The notes: generated by a model not told the origin, from the letters alone. 51,920 nucleotides of DNA from Paenibacillus terrigena DSM 21567 (GCF_000374845.1 NZ_KB895436.1:1-51920), one strand, 5' to 3'. Counted from the stretch's first letter, positions 1-9,385 are shown. Numbers and translations are program-made.

Positions 1-277
1 AGGAGTATGGGATGATAGCAAGCCATTCTAGACGTGGAAACTGTCATGATAACGCATGTATAGAGTCTTTCTTTTCACATCTGAAGACAGAAAAGATCTA
101 TCTTACTCGCCCCAAAACAGCTGACTCGCTTTACACAGCGATTGAAGAATACATAGAGTTTTACAACCACAACAGATTTCAGAAAAAACTAAATAACCGT
201 CCCCCGGTTGAGTACCGGGAAACGGCCGTTGCATAATCTGACTTTTTTTCACTGTCTACTTGACGGGGGTAAGACCA
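1..277 (+). mobile_element. Right end of an IS3/IS150-type insertion sequence (cut by window edge)
   Basis: The stretch holds the C-terminal part of an IS3-family transposase followed by about 40 bases and a sequence ending in CA at 277. Bases 253-277 (TGTCTACTTGACGGGGGTAA followed by GACCA) look like the right terminal inverted repeat, since IS3-family ends are 5'-TG...CA-3'. The left end lies outside the window, so repeat pairing and target duplication cannot be checked. The exact right boundary is inferred. Confidence 0.7.
3..236 (+). CDS. IS3-family transposase, C-terminal fragment (OrfB, DDE integrase)
   Basis: This is the last 77 or so residues of an IS3/IS150-group transposase; the reading frame is open to the window edge, so the gene is partial and the internal ATG at 12 is not its start. 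The motif SRRGNCHDNACIESFFSHLK is the hallmark of the family: its glutamate (in IESFF) is the third acidic residue of the DDE active site. The tail (EEYIEFYNHNRFQKKLNNRPPVEYR) is the usual end of the rve domain. The ORF stops 40 bases before the element's likely right end. Whether the full element is active cannot be judged from this piece. Confidence 0.85.
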   Translation, partial: EYGMIASHSRRGNCHDNACIESFFSHLKTEKIYLTRPKTADSLYTAIEEYIEFYNHNRFQKKLNNRPPVEYRETAVA

Positions 278-1045
278 ATTAGGTGGCTTTTATTAGTTTT
301 CCTACAGAACATCAATCATTTGCAGAAGATTGTTGCTGTTTTATCTCCGTGCGAGCTTTCAGCAGTGATAGGACAACCATAAAATCACCGAGACCGGTTA
401 TCCCTACGCCGTTCAGGGCTAGTCATCTGCAGAGATTTCTTCCTCATCGAGATTTTTAATTGCTATTGACGCCCTCCATCCATGTGCTGCATTTGTACTT
501 TATATTAATGATGAACCGAGATAAGTGGTCCAATTTTTTTCCGAATATTAGCGGAGTATTTGAAATTTACTTGAAAATATTTGTAAGGAAATGATTTGAA
601 ATTCGGAATAATTGTGTATATATATTCCTTTTTGCGTATTTTATTTGTGCGTGGAGATCTGCCATATGACATCAAGATGAGTCTGAATAGTTATAGGTAA
701 GTGCTCATTTTGTAAGAGTTTCAATCCTATATAATATTGCTGACGTACAAGCCACAAACGGATTTAGTGGATTCGGATCAGTTGTCCTCATTGGATTTTA
801 TGAAGAATAATAAATAGATATCGGTTTACAAGGATATCCATGTACATTTTATATCTGACATGAGGGCAACCTGTGCTGAGCAATCATTATGAAGTGTGAT
901 GAACCGAATTTATGGCTTGCATAAATACATGAATATTAATCCTGTATTTTATAATAAAAGTAAAGATTTTCGTGTCGATTTATAGTATTATGTTTAGAAA
1001 GCAATTTTTTTGTATGGGAATATAGAGATGGATAGGGGGATAACG
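278..1045. other. Gene-poor stretch between the IS end and ppc
   Basis: About 770 AT-rich bases with no convincing intact ORF, RNA gene or terminator. A possible decayed reading frame on the minus strand (312-499) is listed separately. The 3' part should contain the ppc promoter, but no -35/-10 pair with good spacing stands out; the best -10-like string is TATAAT at 950-955 without a well-placed -35. Confidence 0.5.
312..499 (-). pseudogene. Possible decayed ORF remnant, frameshifted
   Basis: On the minus strand two protein-like segments lie end to end in different frames: one reading AIKNLDEEEISADD then stop, the next reading ALNGVGITGLGDFMVVLSLL and ending in KARTEIKQQQSSAND then stop at 312. 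Their amino-acid composition looks coding-like and a single indel near 420 would join them. No family is recognised, and no start or ribosome binding site is present. It lies beside an IS end, which fits local decay. Weak evidence. Confidence 0.2.
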
Positions 1046-3838
1046 ATGACAGAGTCTACATTGATCGTGGGGAAAGCAAACTCAAATAACTTGCTTCGTC
1101 GTGATGTGCGTTTTCTTGGGAACATACTGGGTGAAGTGCTCGTCCACCAAGGTGGTAACGAACTTCTTGATATAGTAGAGAAAGTCCGGGAATTGAGCAA
1201 ATCATTACGTGCGGGATTTATCCCAGAATTGTATGATGAATTCAAACGAGTCATTATGTCACTTGATCCGGAGATTCGGCATCAGGTCATTCGTGCGTTT
1301 GCGATTTATTTCCAGCTGGTGAACATTGCTGAACAGAATCATCGAATTCGCCGAAAACGTGATTACGAGCGTTCCGCCGGAGAAGCCATTCAACCAGGTT
1401 CTATTGAAAATGTAGTTCTTGCGCTGAAGGAAGATAAAATCTCCTATGAAGAGGTTCAAGATATTATTGCTGGGATTTCATTAGAGCTTGTCATGACGGC
1501 GCATCCAACGGAAGCGATGCGACGTGCGATCCTCGATATCCACAAACGGATCTCTGAAGATGTCATGGAGCTCGATAATCCGAATCTTACGTTCCGTGAG
1601 CGTGAGCAATTACGTGAGAAGCTTCTGAATGAAGTGCTGACGTTATGGCAGACGGATGAGCTACGTGACCGTAAACCAACCGTGCTCGATGAAGTTCGTA
1701 ACGGTCTTTATTATTTCCACGAGACATTGTTCGATGTGTTGCCAGAAGTGTATCAAGAGCTGGAACGCTGCTTAACGAAATATTATCCTGCCCATCAGTG
1801 GCATGTACCGACATATTTGCGATTTGGCTCATGGATCGGCGGCGATCGTGACGGTAACCCTTCGGTTACTTCCGATGTCACGTGGGAGACACTGAAAATG
1901 CATCGCCAAATGGCATTATTTAAATATGAACAGGTTCTGAAGGAATTGCTCCGCACGATGTCATTTAGTGTGGGTGTGATCGAAGTGTCCGAAGAACTCA
2001 AAGCTTCCATTGAAGTAGATCGTGAGCTTATTGAAGTGAAACGTCTTGAGTTCTGGCATAACGAGAAAGAGCCTTACCGTGTGAAGATATCCTTCATGCT
2101 CGAGAAGCTATCGAATATTCTGGATGAAACGACGAAGGGAACACCGCTTCGTTACAATTCACCACAGGAGTTCATTCAAGAGCTGATGATTATTGACCGC
2201 AGTCTACGTTATCACTATGCGGATTTCGTAGCTGATACCCATATCCGTAAGTTAATACGTCAAATCGAGCTGTTCGGTTTCCATATGTCGACGCTTGATA
2301 TTCGCCAACATAGCCAAGAGCATGAGAATGCGATGACCGAGATCCTATCTCATATGCAGATTGTGGAGGACTACAGCGCCTTAACAGAAGAAGAGAAGAT
2401 TGATCTTCTAAACCGTGTATTGAATGATCCGCGTCCACTTACATCGATTCATATTAAGTACAGTGAATCTACAAACGAATGCCTCGATGTCTATCGTACG
2501 ATTTACAGAGCACAGGACGAATTCGGTGTGAACTGTATTTCGAGTTATCTGATCAGTATGACGCAAGGTGCAAGTGATATGCTTGAAGTGATGGTATTCG
2601 CGAAGGAAGTAGGTTTGTTCAAGAAATTTAAGAACGGTGACCTGCGTTGTACGATTCAGGCGGTCCCATTGTTCGAGACGATCGAAGACTTGCATGCAGC
2701 ACCAGATATTATGAAGACATTATTCAACTTGCCGATTTATCGTGAAGCGGTTAGATCGATGAATAACCAACACGAGATTATGCTCGGGTATTCGGATAGT
2801 AATAAAGACGGTGGCGTAGTCACAGCGAACTGGGAATTGCGCGTTGCACTGAATGAAATTACAGCAGCAGCGAGTGAATACGGCGTCAAGCTGAAGTTCT
2901 TTCATGGGCGCGGAGGATCGCTTGGCCGCGGAGGCATGCCGCTGAACCGCAGTATTATGGCACAACCGCCGCATACGATTGGGGCAGGGATTAAGATTAC
3001 GGAGCAAGGTGAAGTGCTATCTTCCCGTTATTCTATGAAGGGAATCGCTTACCGCAGTCTAGAACAGGCGACTTCAGCACTCATCACAGCAGCGCTATGC
3101 GCTCGTCGCGAAGAGAAGAAAGAGCACGAGAGTGAGTGGGAAGACATTGTAAGGAATATGTCGGAACGATCGCTTACAAAATATCAGGATCTAATCTTCC
3201 GTGACGCAGACTTCTTAACGTTCTTCAAGGAATCAACGCCACTTCCAGAGGTTGGTGAGCTTAATATTGGTTCCCGTCCTTCCAAACGGAAGAACAGCGA
3301 CCGGTTCGAAGATCTCCGTGCCATCCCTTGGGTATTCGCATGGACGCAGAGCCGATATTTGATGCCTGCATGGTATGCAGCAGGTACAGGTATACAGAGC
3401 TTCTATCAGGACAAGGAAGAGAACTTGGATACATTACGTCAAATGTATGAGCATTTCCCATTCTTCCGCTCCTTAATTGACGGGTTGCAGATGGCGTTAG
3501 CCAAAGCCGATTTAATTATTGCGAAAGAATACGCAGGCATGATTAATGATGACGTGATTCGGAATCGCATCTTCTCCTCTATTGAAGAAGAGTTCCATCT
3601 GACATCGTCGCTGATCTTGAAGATCACAGGACAGCAAGAGATTCTAGATAATTCTCGAGTTATTCAAGAGTCCATTCGCTTGCGTAACCCTTACGTCGAT
3701 CCGCTCAGCTATTTACAGGTACAATTACTTACTGAGCTGCGTACGCTACGTGATCAAGGGGAAGATGATCCGGAGCTATTGCGTGAAGTGTTGTTGACGA
3801 TCAACGGCATTGCAGCGGGCTTGCGGAACACAGGTTGA
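1046..3838 (+). CDS. ppc: Phosphoenolpyruvate carboxylase
   Basis: Ppc fixes bicarbonate onto phosphoenolpyruvate to give oxaloacetate and refills the TCA cycle. The 930-residue protein has the family signatures in order: [12 protein letters not shown] (catalytic His of the first signature) near residue 155, [10 protein letters not shown] near 275, [10 protein letters not shown] near 580, the glycine-rich loop [12 protein letters not shown] near 620, [11 protein letters not shown] near 655, and the canonical end AAGLRNTG. The frame is open from a TTG at 1010, but ATG 1046 is preceded by AGGGGGA five bases upstream and gives the normal N-terminus, so it is preferred. It is monocistronic, closed by a terminator at 3857-3891. 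Length is slightly above the usual 880-930 residues. Confidence 0.97.
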   Translation: MTESTLIVGKANSNNLLRRDVRFLGNILGEVLVHQGGNELLDIVEKVRELSKSLRAGFIPELYDEFKRVIMSLDPEIRHQVIRAFAIYFQLVNIAEQNHRIRRKRDYERSAGEAIQPGSIENVVLALKEDKISYEEVQDIIAGISLELVMTAHPTEAMRRAILDIHKRISEDVMELDNPNLTFREREQLREKLLNEVLTLWQTDELRDRKPTVLDEVRNGLYYFHETLFDVLPEVYQELERCLTKYYPAHQWHVPTYLRFGSWIGGDRDGNPSVTSDVTWETLKMHRQMALFKYEQVLKELLRTMSFSVGVIEVSEELKASIEVDRELIEVKRLEFWHNEKEPYRVKISFMLEKLSNILDETTKGTPLRYNSPQEFIQELMIIDRSLRYHYADFVADTHIRKLIRQIELFGFHMSTLDIRQHSQEHENAMTEILSHMQIVEDYSALTEEEKIDLLNRVLNDPRPLTSIHIKYSESTNECLDVYRTIYRAQDEFGVNCISSYLISMTQGASDMLEVMVFAKEVGLFKKFKNGDLRCTIQAVPLFETIEDLHAAPDIMKTLFNLPIYREAVRSMNNQHEIMLGYSDSNKDGGVVTANWELRVALNEITAAASEYGVKLKFFHGRGGSLGRGGMPLNRSIMAQPPHTIGAGIKITEQGEVLSSRYSMKGIAYRSLEQATSALITAALCARREEKKEHESEWEDIVRNMSERSLTKYQDLIFRDADFLTFFKESTPLPEVGELNIGSRPSKRKNSDRFEDLRAIPWVFAWTQSRYLMPAWYAAGTGIQSFYQDKEENLDTLRQMYEHFPFFRSLIDGLQMALAKADLIIAKEYAGMINDDVIRNRIFSSIEEEFHLTSSLILKITGQQEILDNSRVIQESIRLRNPYVDPLSYLQVQLLTELRTLRDQGEDDPELLREVLLTINGIAAGLRNTG

Positions 3839-3856
3839 TCCTCTTTCTTTATACAG

Positions 3857-3891
3857 CCGAGCGCCAACGACTACAGATGGCGCTCGGTTTT
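3857..3891 (+). terminator. Rho-independent terminator of ppc
   Basis: CCGAGCGCCA (3857-3866) pairs perfectly with TGGCGCTCGG (3878-3887) and is followed by TTTT. Confidence 0.9.
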
Positions 3892-3992
3892 CATATGGAG
3901 AGAAGGTTAATGAATAACCTTGCAATTTCGATTGGTGTCGATTACCATTTATTATATTGCTTGGGTTAGTATGTGGAAGTGAGGGGTTTACT

Positions 3993-4550
3993 CTGGAAAC
4001 AAGACTCGCTCTGCTGGCACGGAAAGGTGATCAGCGAGCATTTGCTGAAATCGTTGAACTCTATAAAGACAAAATATTTCACCTCGCTTATCGTATGCTG
4101 AGTAATCGACATGAAGCAGAAGATGTCGTGCAGGATACGTTCTTAAGGGTGTACAAAAATTTAGACCGTTACGATGAGAACCAGAAATTCTCAACATGGA
4201 TCTACCGGATTGGTACGAATCTATGTATCGATCGGTTGCGCAAACGGAAACCAACCTATTCTCTGGATGCGGAGATGAATGATCAAGAAGGTGTGGATGG
4301 GTATTCTATTCTACCGAGTGATGATCGAACGCCGGAGAGTGAGCTGCTCTTATCGGAGACACAGCAGTTGATTCGTCAAGCGATTGAGAGTCTGCCTGCG
4401 AAATATAAGACAGTTATGGTGCTTCGATACCTGCAGGAATTATCGCTGCAGGAGATTAGTGATGTATTGGACATGCCCGTGACGACGATTAAGACACGTG
4501 TTCATCGTGGCCGGGAATATTTACGTAAGAAGTTAGAGCGGAAATTATAG
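3993..4550 (+). CDS. sigW: ECF RNA polymerase sigma factor SigW
   Basis: An extracytoplasmic-function sigma factor that redirects RNA polymerase to envelope-stress genes. Region 2 is clear (AFAEIVELYKDKIFHLAYRM, then EAEDVVQDTFLRVY, FSTWIYRIGTNLCIDRLRKR) and region 4 is the helix-turn-helix LSLQEISDVLDMPVTTIKTR followed by VHRGREYLRKKL. The frame opens at TTG 3957, which has no Shine-Dalgarno. CTG at 3993 has AGTGAGGGG (3978-3986) six bases upstream and gives a normal N-terminus (METRLALLARKGDQRAF), so I choose it; 185 residues. It heads the conserved sigW-rsiW-cdaA-cdaR-glmM block. No SigW-type promoter was seen in front of it, only one after it. A 7-bp inverted repeat (AAGGTTA/TAACCTT, 3903-3921) lies upstream. 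Confidence 0.92.
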   Translation: METRLALLARKGDQRAFAEIVELYKDKIFHLAYRMLSNRHEAEDVVQDTFLRVYKNLDRYDENQKFSTWIYRIGTNLCIDRLRKRKPTYSLDAEMNDQEGVDGYSILPSDDRTPESELLLSETQQLIRQAIESLPAKYKTVMVLRYLQELSLQEISDVLDMPVTTIKTRVHRGREYLRKKLERKL

Positions 4551-4643
4551 TAATGTTATTGTTGAATACCATGGACATGGAAAACAGTTGAGGCGATAGG
4601 TGCATCGTTCACATAAATGGAAATATAAAACAGATTAAATTTT

Positions 4644-4669
4644 TGAAACATATTTAAAGCCAGTACGTA
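4644..4669 (+). promoter_or_regulatory. SigW-type ECF promoter in front of rsiW
   Basis: TGAAAC (4644-4649), 16 bases, then CGTA (4666-4669) is an exact match to the Bacillus SigW consensus (TGAAAC-N16-CGTA). It sits in the 169-base gap between sigW and rsiW and would start a transcript about 40 bases before rsiW. See findings for the unusual placement. Confidence 0.8.
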
Positions 4670-4719
4670 TTTTACAGTATCGGTATACTGAGCATAATGA
4701 TGTGAAAGGAATGGCTCCT

Positions 4720-5337
4720 ATGGATTGCAAGCATGCCCTCTCTTTAATGCATGACTATTTGGATAATGAGCTGGCACCCGATCAAATACTGCTGTTAAAA
4801 GAGCACTTTGCGATATGCCCTGCGTGTATGGAGCATTATGATCAGTTAGAGCGTACAGAACTGATGCTGTTTGGCACCAAAACACAGCACTTTGAGCCGA
4901 TATCGGGTTTTGTTACAGCAAATATCATGGCATCCCTGCCTAAGAAAGCAAAGCAACGTGTTTGGATGCAATGGATGAAGAATCACCCTGCGGTTACGGT
5001 GGCGGCGATGTTCTTTATGGTCATGTTCATTAGTGCGTTAAGTTTCTGGAATCAAGATCGTGACTTGATGGTGAAGGGACCAGATCTCGATAAGTTGATT
5101 ATCGAAGGAGATAAGGTGATTGTGCCTAGAGGTCTTAGCGTAGCGGGAGATTTGACCGTACAGAATGGCCAGGCGGAAGTCTATGGCGAGGTGAACGGCA
5201 ATCTTACCGTAATCGATGGATCGATGAATTTGGCTTCAACTGCCCATATTTCAGGTCAAGTAACGAAAATCGACGAGGCCATGAGTTGGTTGTGGTACAG
5301 GATTACCCATCTATTCTCGGAAGTTTCGTATAGGTAA
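4720..5337 (+). CDS. rsiW: Anti-sigma-W factor RsiW
   Basis: A membrane-spanning anti-sigma factor that holds SigW until regulated proteolysis frees it. The N-terminal cytoplasmic zinc-binding anti-sigma motif is visible as HFAICPAC (H-x3-C-x2-C, residues about 31-38). A single transmembrane segment follows (AVTVAAMFFMVMFISALSFW, about 90-110), then an extracytoplasmic part with a beta-rich stretch. ATG 4720 is chosen because AAAGGA (4705-4710) is nine bases upstream; GTG 4702 and ATG 4711 lie on or before that site. 205 residues. The gene has its own SigW-type promoter and a terminator directly behind it, so cdaA needs its own promoter or read-through. Confidence 0.92.
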   Translation: MDCKHALSLMHDYLDNELAPDQILLLKEHFAICPACMEHYDQLERTELMLFGTKTQHFEPISGFVTANIMASLPKKAKQRVWMQWMKNHPAVTVAAMFFMVMFISALSFWNQDRDLMVKGPDLDKLIIEGDKVIVPRGLSVAGDLTVQNGQAEVYGEVNGNLTVIDGSMNLASTAHISGQVTKIDEAMSWLWYRITHLFSEVSYR

Positions 5338-5345
5338 TTGCAGCC

Positions 5346-5379
5346 AACCTCTCTTTGTTCTGAAGAGAGGTTTTTTTTA
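5346..5379 (+). terminator. Terminator after rsiW
   Basis: AACCTCTCTT (5346-5355) pairs with AAGAGAGGTT (5363-5372), followed by a run of Ts. Confidence 0.92.
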
Positions 5380-5430
5380 TTTTGACAAAGGATTGGAATG
5401 AATCAAACTTGCATCGACAAGGATATAGTT

Positions 5431-5464
5431 ATAACCTATAGGTATAGGTACAGAACAGGTTATA
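5431..5464 (+). promoter_or_regulatory. Palindromic element in the cdaA leader
   Basis: ACCTATAGGT (5434-5443) is a perfect 10-base palindrome, and ATAACCT at its left is mirrored by AGGTTAT (5458-5464). It lies between the rsiW terminator and the cdaA ribosome binding site. It may be an operator or an RNA hairpin; no function is assigned. No convincing sigma-A promoter was found here, although TTGACA occurs at 5382-5387. Confidence 0.3.
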
Positions 5465-5478
5465 GTCGGGGGTACATC

Positions 5479-6303
5479 ATGGATTATTTTACGAGCCTTA
5501 CGTGGAAAGATTCCATTAAAGATATTATCGATATACTTATCGTAAGTTATATTATCTACAAACTTATGCAATTGGTCCGTGGGACGCGGGCGGTGCAGCT
5601 GCTTAAAGGGATATTTGTTCTTGTTATTACATGGGGGCTTAGCACATGGTTCAATCTCTATACGCTCAAATGGTTAATGAATCAAATGTTCACATTCGGG
5701 GTTGTGTCAGTGCTGATCATTTTCCAACCGGAGCTTCGTCGTGCGCTCGAACAACTCGGGCGAGGTAAGCTGTTCCGAAGCTCGTCCTTTCAGGAGATGG
5801 ATGTGAGCATATCCGTTAACGAAGTGATTAAGGCCGTGAACTATCTAGCTAAGCGGAAGATCGGTGCACTTATTGTCTTCGAACGTGATACGGGGTTGAA
5901 TGAATATACGGAATCGGGGATCAAGATGGATTCGCGCATTAGCTCGGAGCTGCTCATAAATATATTCATCCCGAACACACCGCTGCACGATGGGGCAGTT
6001 ATTCTGCAAGGAAGTCAGATTGCTGCGGCGGCATGTTATTTGCCATTGTCCGAGAACCCTTTTATCAGCAAGGAGCTCGGTACGCGTCATCGGGCGGCTA
6101 TCGGCGTCAGTGAAGTTACAGATGCGATCTCTGTTGTTGTATCCGAGGAGACCGGACAGGTCTCACTGGCCATCAATGGGCTTGTCGTGCGCGATATTAA
6201 AGAGGAATCGCTGATCTCCAAACTCCATTCGGAGCTAACACCTAAGCAGAAGATTTCGGAGAAGACCCCTTTCTGGAAGCGGAAAGGAGGCACCAATGGA
6301 TAA
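5479..6303 (+). CDS. cdaA: Membrane diadenylate cyclase CdaA (c-di-AMP synthase)
   Basis: CdaA condenses two ATP into c-di-AMP, which controls potassium and osmolyte transport and cell-wall homeostasis. The protein starts with three hydrophobic helices (IIDILIVSYIIYKL; LLKGIFVLVITWGLSTW; FGVVSVLIIF, residues about 10-85) and then carries the DAC domain with both catalytic signatures: NTPLHDGAVIL (DGA motif) and GTRHRAAIG (RHR motif). The frame is open from ATG 5398, but ATG 5479 has GGGGG (5468-5472) six bases upstream and gives the family N-terminus; 274 residues. It overlaps cdaR by eight bases, so the two are translationally coupled, and glmM follows. This cdaA-cdaR-glmM operon is widely conserved in Firmicutes. 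Confidence 0.96.
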   Translation: MDYFTSLTWKDSIKDIIDILIVSYIIYKLMQLVRGTRAVQLLKGIFVLVITWGLSTWFNLYTLKWLMNQMFTFGVVSVLIIFQPELRRALEQLGRGKLFRSSSFQEMDVSISVNEVIKAVNYLAKRKIGALIVFERDTGLNEYTESGIKMDSRISSELLINIFIPNTPLHDGAVILQGSQIAAAACYLPLSENPFISKELGTRHRAAIGVSEVTDAISVVVSEETGQVSLAINGLVVRDIKEESLISKLHSELTPKQKISEKTPFWKRKGGTNG

Positions 6304-7663
6304 GTGGCTAAATAATGCGAATATCTCGAAAGTCATTGCGTTGTTTTTAGGGATTTTATTATGGGCGATTGTACATATGGATGATCGAACACCAAATCAG
6401 GTGTCTTCGCTTGTCGATGTCAAGGTGATTGATGACGTTCGAATTCAGACGGTTGGGCTGGATCAAAGCCGGTATATTCTGAAGCAAATGGTACCGGAGG
6501 TTGTACGCATACAGGTGCGTGGTCAGTCATCTGCGCTTACATCAGCGATGCCTGAGGATTACCGTGTAAGTCTGGATTTAACCGGTCTTGGCGAAGGGAA
6601 ACATGATATCGATCTGACCTACGTGATGCCAAAAGGGATCCAGCTTGTCTCTATGGTGCCATCTCGGGTAACCGTGGAAATTGAGGAAATGCAGACGAAG
6701 GAAATGGATGTCAGCATTAAAACGACAGGCACGCCTGCGAGGGGATATACGGTAGGACAGCCGATTATCTCGCCATCGAATCGCGTTCACGTGACGCTTC
6801 CAGCAAGCCAAATGAAGGATATTCATTCGGTGTCAGCAACGCTGCCGATTGATGGGGAACAGAAGTCGGTGAAGCAGAAACGGGTGAAATTAACGGCCTA
6901 TGACAAGACGGGCCATGAGATGAAGGATGCCATCATCACGCCGCCAGTTGTTGAAGTGGAATTGCCGATTACGAAGCCGTTCAAGCTGGTGCCATTGCAG
7001 ATAAATTTTGTAGGTCAACTGCCGGATGGACTTGCTATCTCATCCTTCACACCAAGTACCAACCAGGTTGCCATTTACGGGCCGCAAGAGGTGCTCGACA
7101 GCATTGAATTTTATGATTCGATTCAAATTGACCTTAGCCAGATCAAAGAGTCTACAAAATTAACGATGCCTCTTCCAGTTCTTGGAAAGGTTGAAAAAAT
7201 CGAACCAAACAGTGTAAACTTTGATATAACGATCGTGCCTACCGTTCAGCGTGTGCTGGATAAGCTGCCGATTACGTTAACAGGAGCGAACGACCAACTG
7301 AAAGCATCGATTGAGGAGCCAGCAAGCCGAACCATGTCGATTACCGTTGAGGGAGCTCCAGAGGTTGTGAATAGTCTTAAAGCGGGGGACGTGCAGCTTA
7401 TAGCGAATCTGAGTGATCTACCACCAGGTACTCACCAGGTCGCGCTGCAAGTGAATTTACCAAATTTCATTCGTCGTGTTGATCAGGGGACGATCTACGT
7501 GAAGGTGCTTATCGAAGAGAAGAAGGCAAACCCGGCTACGAAGACAGAACCAGATATCAATAAAGATCAACCGGTGGATGGAAAACCAACCGATACGCCA
7601 GCAGAGGGAACGATTGAACCTGGAACACAAGAGACGCCAGGGGATGTGAGCGGAACCGAGTAG
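6296..7663 (+). CDS. cdaR: CdaA regulatory protein CdaR (YbbR-domain protein)
   Basis: CdaR is an extracytoplasmic protein that binds and modulates CdaA. One N-terminal membrane anchor (VIALFLGILLWAIVHMD, residues about 12-28) is followed by a long beta-rich region with repeated YbbR-type units (for example VEIEEMQTKEMDVSIKTTG, VEVELPITKPFKLVPLQINF, FDITIVPTVQRVLDKLPITL), four in all by eye. The last 45 residues are a low-complexity, Pro/Thr/Glu-rich tail, probably a flexible wall-side extension. The start ATG 6296 has AAAGGAGG just upstream and overlaps the cdaA stop. 455 residues. In other Firmicutes CdaA, CdaR and GlmM form one complex, which the operon order here supports. Confidence 0.93.
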   Translation: MDKWLNNANISKVIALFLGILLWAIVHMDDRTPNQVSSLVDVKVIDDVRIQTVGLDQSRYILKQMVPEVVRIQVRGQSSALTSAMPEDYRVSLDLTGLGEGKHDIDLTYVMPKGIQLVSMVPSRVTVEIEEMQTKEMDVSIKTTGTPARGYTVGQPIISPSNRVHVTLPASQMKDIHSVSATLPIDGEQKSVKQKRVKLTAYDKTGHEMKDAIITPPVVEVELPITKPFKLVPLQINFVGQLPDGLAISSFTPSTNQVAIYGPQEVLDSIEFYDSIQIDLSQIKESTKLTMPLPVLGKVEKIEPNSVNFDITIVPTVQRVLDKLPITLTGANDQLKASIEEPASRTMSITVEGAPEVVNSLKAGDVQLIANLSDLPPGTHQVALQVNLPNFIRRVDQGTIYVKVLIEEKKANPATKTEPDINKDQPVDGKPTDTPAEGTIEPGTQETPGDVSGTE

Positions 7664-7712
7664 AGAGAATGAGCGTACAATGGGATAATAACGTTAGAGA
7701 GAGGTCGCAAGA

Positions 7713-9053
7713 ATGGGGAAATATTTTGGTACAGATGGGGTTAGAGGCGTTGCAAATCAAGAGTTAACGGCTGAATTAGCTTATAAAATCGGTCGATGTG
7801 GCGGGTATGTCTTAACGCGTCAAGCTGAGAAGCCGACAGTAATTATCGGAATGGATACACGGATATCCGGGCAAATGCTCGAATCTGCGCTTGTTGCTGG
7901 ATTGTTATCCATCGGTGCACATGTTGTACGTATTGGTGTCGTGTCGACGCCAGCTGTTGCGTATCTGACGCGTATTCTCGATGCAGATGCAGGGGTGATG
8001 ATCTCCGCATCGCATAATCCGGTAGAAGATAACGGCATTAAATTCTTTGGCGGCGACGGGTACAAACTGTTCGATGAGACGGAACTCGAAATCGAGCGTC
8101 TGATGGATGCAGAAGTGGATGAATTGCCTCGTCCGGTAGGGAAGGATCTTGGATCCGTTCAAGTCGATGATGAAGCGAAATTCAAATATATTGCGTTCCT
8201 TGCTTCCACTGTGAAAACTTCGTTTAATGGGGTTAAAATCGTACTCGACTGCGCTCATGGTGCTGCGTATGAGCTTGCGCCAAAGCTGTTCCGTGAGTTG
8301 GGTGCAGAAGTGATTACGATCGGTGCAGAGCCGAATGGGCTTAATATTAACGATCACTGCGGTTCGACACATCCAGAGCAGTTGAAGGCTGAAGTGGTGA
8401 AACATGGTGCACATCTCGGGTTGGCTTTTGACGGTGATGCGGATCGATTGATTGCCATTGACGAGAAGGGTGAAGAAGTCGACGGCGACTACATTCTATG
8501 CATCTGCGGCGATCGTATGAATCGTGAGGGCAAGCTGAACGAAGGTACGGTCGTTACGACGGTCATGAGTAATATCGGATTCTTCAAAGCAACGGATAAA
8601 CTCGGACTTAAGACAGCTCGTACAGCCGTAGGTGACCGTTATGTGATGGAAGAAATGCGTCGCGGCGGATTTAACCTTGGTGGAGAGCAATCTGGACATG
8701 TTATTTTCCTCGACTATAATACGACAGGTGATGGCATTCTTACTGGTGTGCAGCTGGTGGAGACATTGATCCAATCCGGTAAGTCGCTTAGTGAATTGAA
8801 GTCGATGATGCGCAAGTTTCCTCAGGTTCTCGTCAATGTTCGTGTCGCAGACAAGAGCAAGTACCCAGGGAACAAGGCGATTGAAGCGGCGATTGAAAAA
8901 GTGGAAAATGAGCTCGGCGACAACGGTCGTGTCTTGGTACGTCCATCCGGTACGGAATCTTTGATCCGTGTCATGGCTGAGGGCCCGGATAAGGACCAAC
9001 TGGAGTTGTATGTCGCACATATAGCAGATACGGTGAGAGAAGCGCTCAGCTAA
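7713..9053 (+). CDS. glmM: Phosphoglucosamine mutase GlmM
   Basis: GlmM converts glucosamine-6-phosphate to glucosamine-1-phosphate, the step before UDP-GlcNAc and hence peptidoglycan. It also binds and inhibits CdaA in related bacteria. The 446-residue protein opens with [11 protein letters not shown] and shows the phosphoserine loop [16 protein letters not shown] (about residue 100), the Mg-binding loop DGDADR (about 242), the sugar loop GEQSGH (about 328) and the phosphate-binding loop RPSGTES (about 410). ATG 7713 follows AGAGAGG nine bases upstream. It ends the cdaA-cdaR-glmM unit and is closed by the terminator at 9062-9104. Confidence 0.97.
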   Translation: MGKYFGTDGVRGVANQELTAELAYKIGRCGGYVLTRQAEKPTVIIGMDTRISGQMLESALVAGLLSIGAHVVRIGVVSTPAVAYLTRILDADAGVMISASHNPVEDNGIKFFGGDGYKLFDETELEIERLMDAEVDELPRPVGKDLGSVQVDDEAKFKYIAFLASTVKTSFNGVKIVLDCAHGAAYELAPKLFRELGAEVITIGAEPNGLNINDHCGSTHPEQLKAEVVKHGAHLGLAFDGDADRLIAIDEKGEEVDGDYILCICGDRMNREGKLNEGTVVTTVMSNIGFFKATDKLGLKTARTAVGDRYVMEEMRRGGFNLGGEQSGHVIFLDYNTTGDGILTGVQLVETLIQSGKSLSELKSMMRKFPQVLVNVRVADKSKYPGNKAIEAAIEKVENELGDNGRVLVRPSGTESLIRVMAEGPDKDQLELYVAHIADTVREALS

Positions 9054-9061
9054 TCTCTGAA

Positions 9062-9104
9062 GGACCCTTTTGGCATGCGGTAGGATGCTGGAAGGGTTCT
9101 TTTT
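9062..9104 (+). terminator. Terminator after glmM
   Basis: GACCCTTTTGGCAT (9063-9076) pairs with ATGCTGGAAGGGTTC (9085-9099), followed by TTTTT. Confidence 0.9.
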
Positions 9105-9126
9105 GTAGCGTTATGTCGCTGACGAG

Positions 9127-9155
9127 TTGCTAAATGCTCTAGGGCTGTATATAAT
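9127..9155 (+). promoter_or_regulatory. Sigma-A promoter of the glmS transcript
   Basis: TTGCTA (9127-9132), a 17-base spacer and a perfect TATAAT (9150-9155). Transcription would begin near 9162, about 48 bases before the ribozyme cleavage site. Confidence 0.85.
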
Positions 9156-9208
9156 AGCAAGTATGATTTCAGAAGGAAAGGCAGGATAGAGGTTGTATGG
9201 TTACTTAA

Positions 9209-9385
9209 AGCGCCAGAGCTTAACCGCACAGATCGGAGAAAATATGTGCTAGGTGAGCTGACGAGGTGAAGGTGTTCGAAACATTCGGCGGGGACCTTCC
9301 GGTATCGCATCATACCGTAGAGTTGAAACGGAAAACGAGTTGGTAACGGCTCGGACAACGATTTCAGCAAGATGCTTCATAGCAA
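9209..9385 (+). ncRNA. glmS ribozyme (GlcN6P-sensing self-cleaving RNA)
   Basis: The RNA matches the glmS ribozyme core in order: the cleavage site A-GCGCCAGAGC (cut between A9209 and G9210), the conserved GACGAGGTGAAGG segment, TTCGGCGGGGACCTTCCGG forming the P2.1/P3 pseudoknot region, and a 3' end resembling GGACAACGATTTCAGCAAG. Glucosamine-6-phosphate acts as cofactor for cleavage, after which the downstream message is degraded, giving feedback on glmS. The 3' boundary is approximate. Confidence 0.93.

Noticed and set aside
5382-5410. TTGACA at 5382 as the cdaA promoter
   Set aside because: No acceptable -10 lies 16-18 bases downstream (AAACTT at best).
8496-9020. 174-residue minus-strand ORF inside glmM
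   Set aside because: Antisense shadow of a strongly supported gene, with shadow-like composition rich in Cys, His and Arg.
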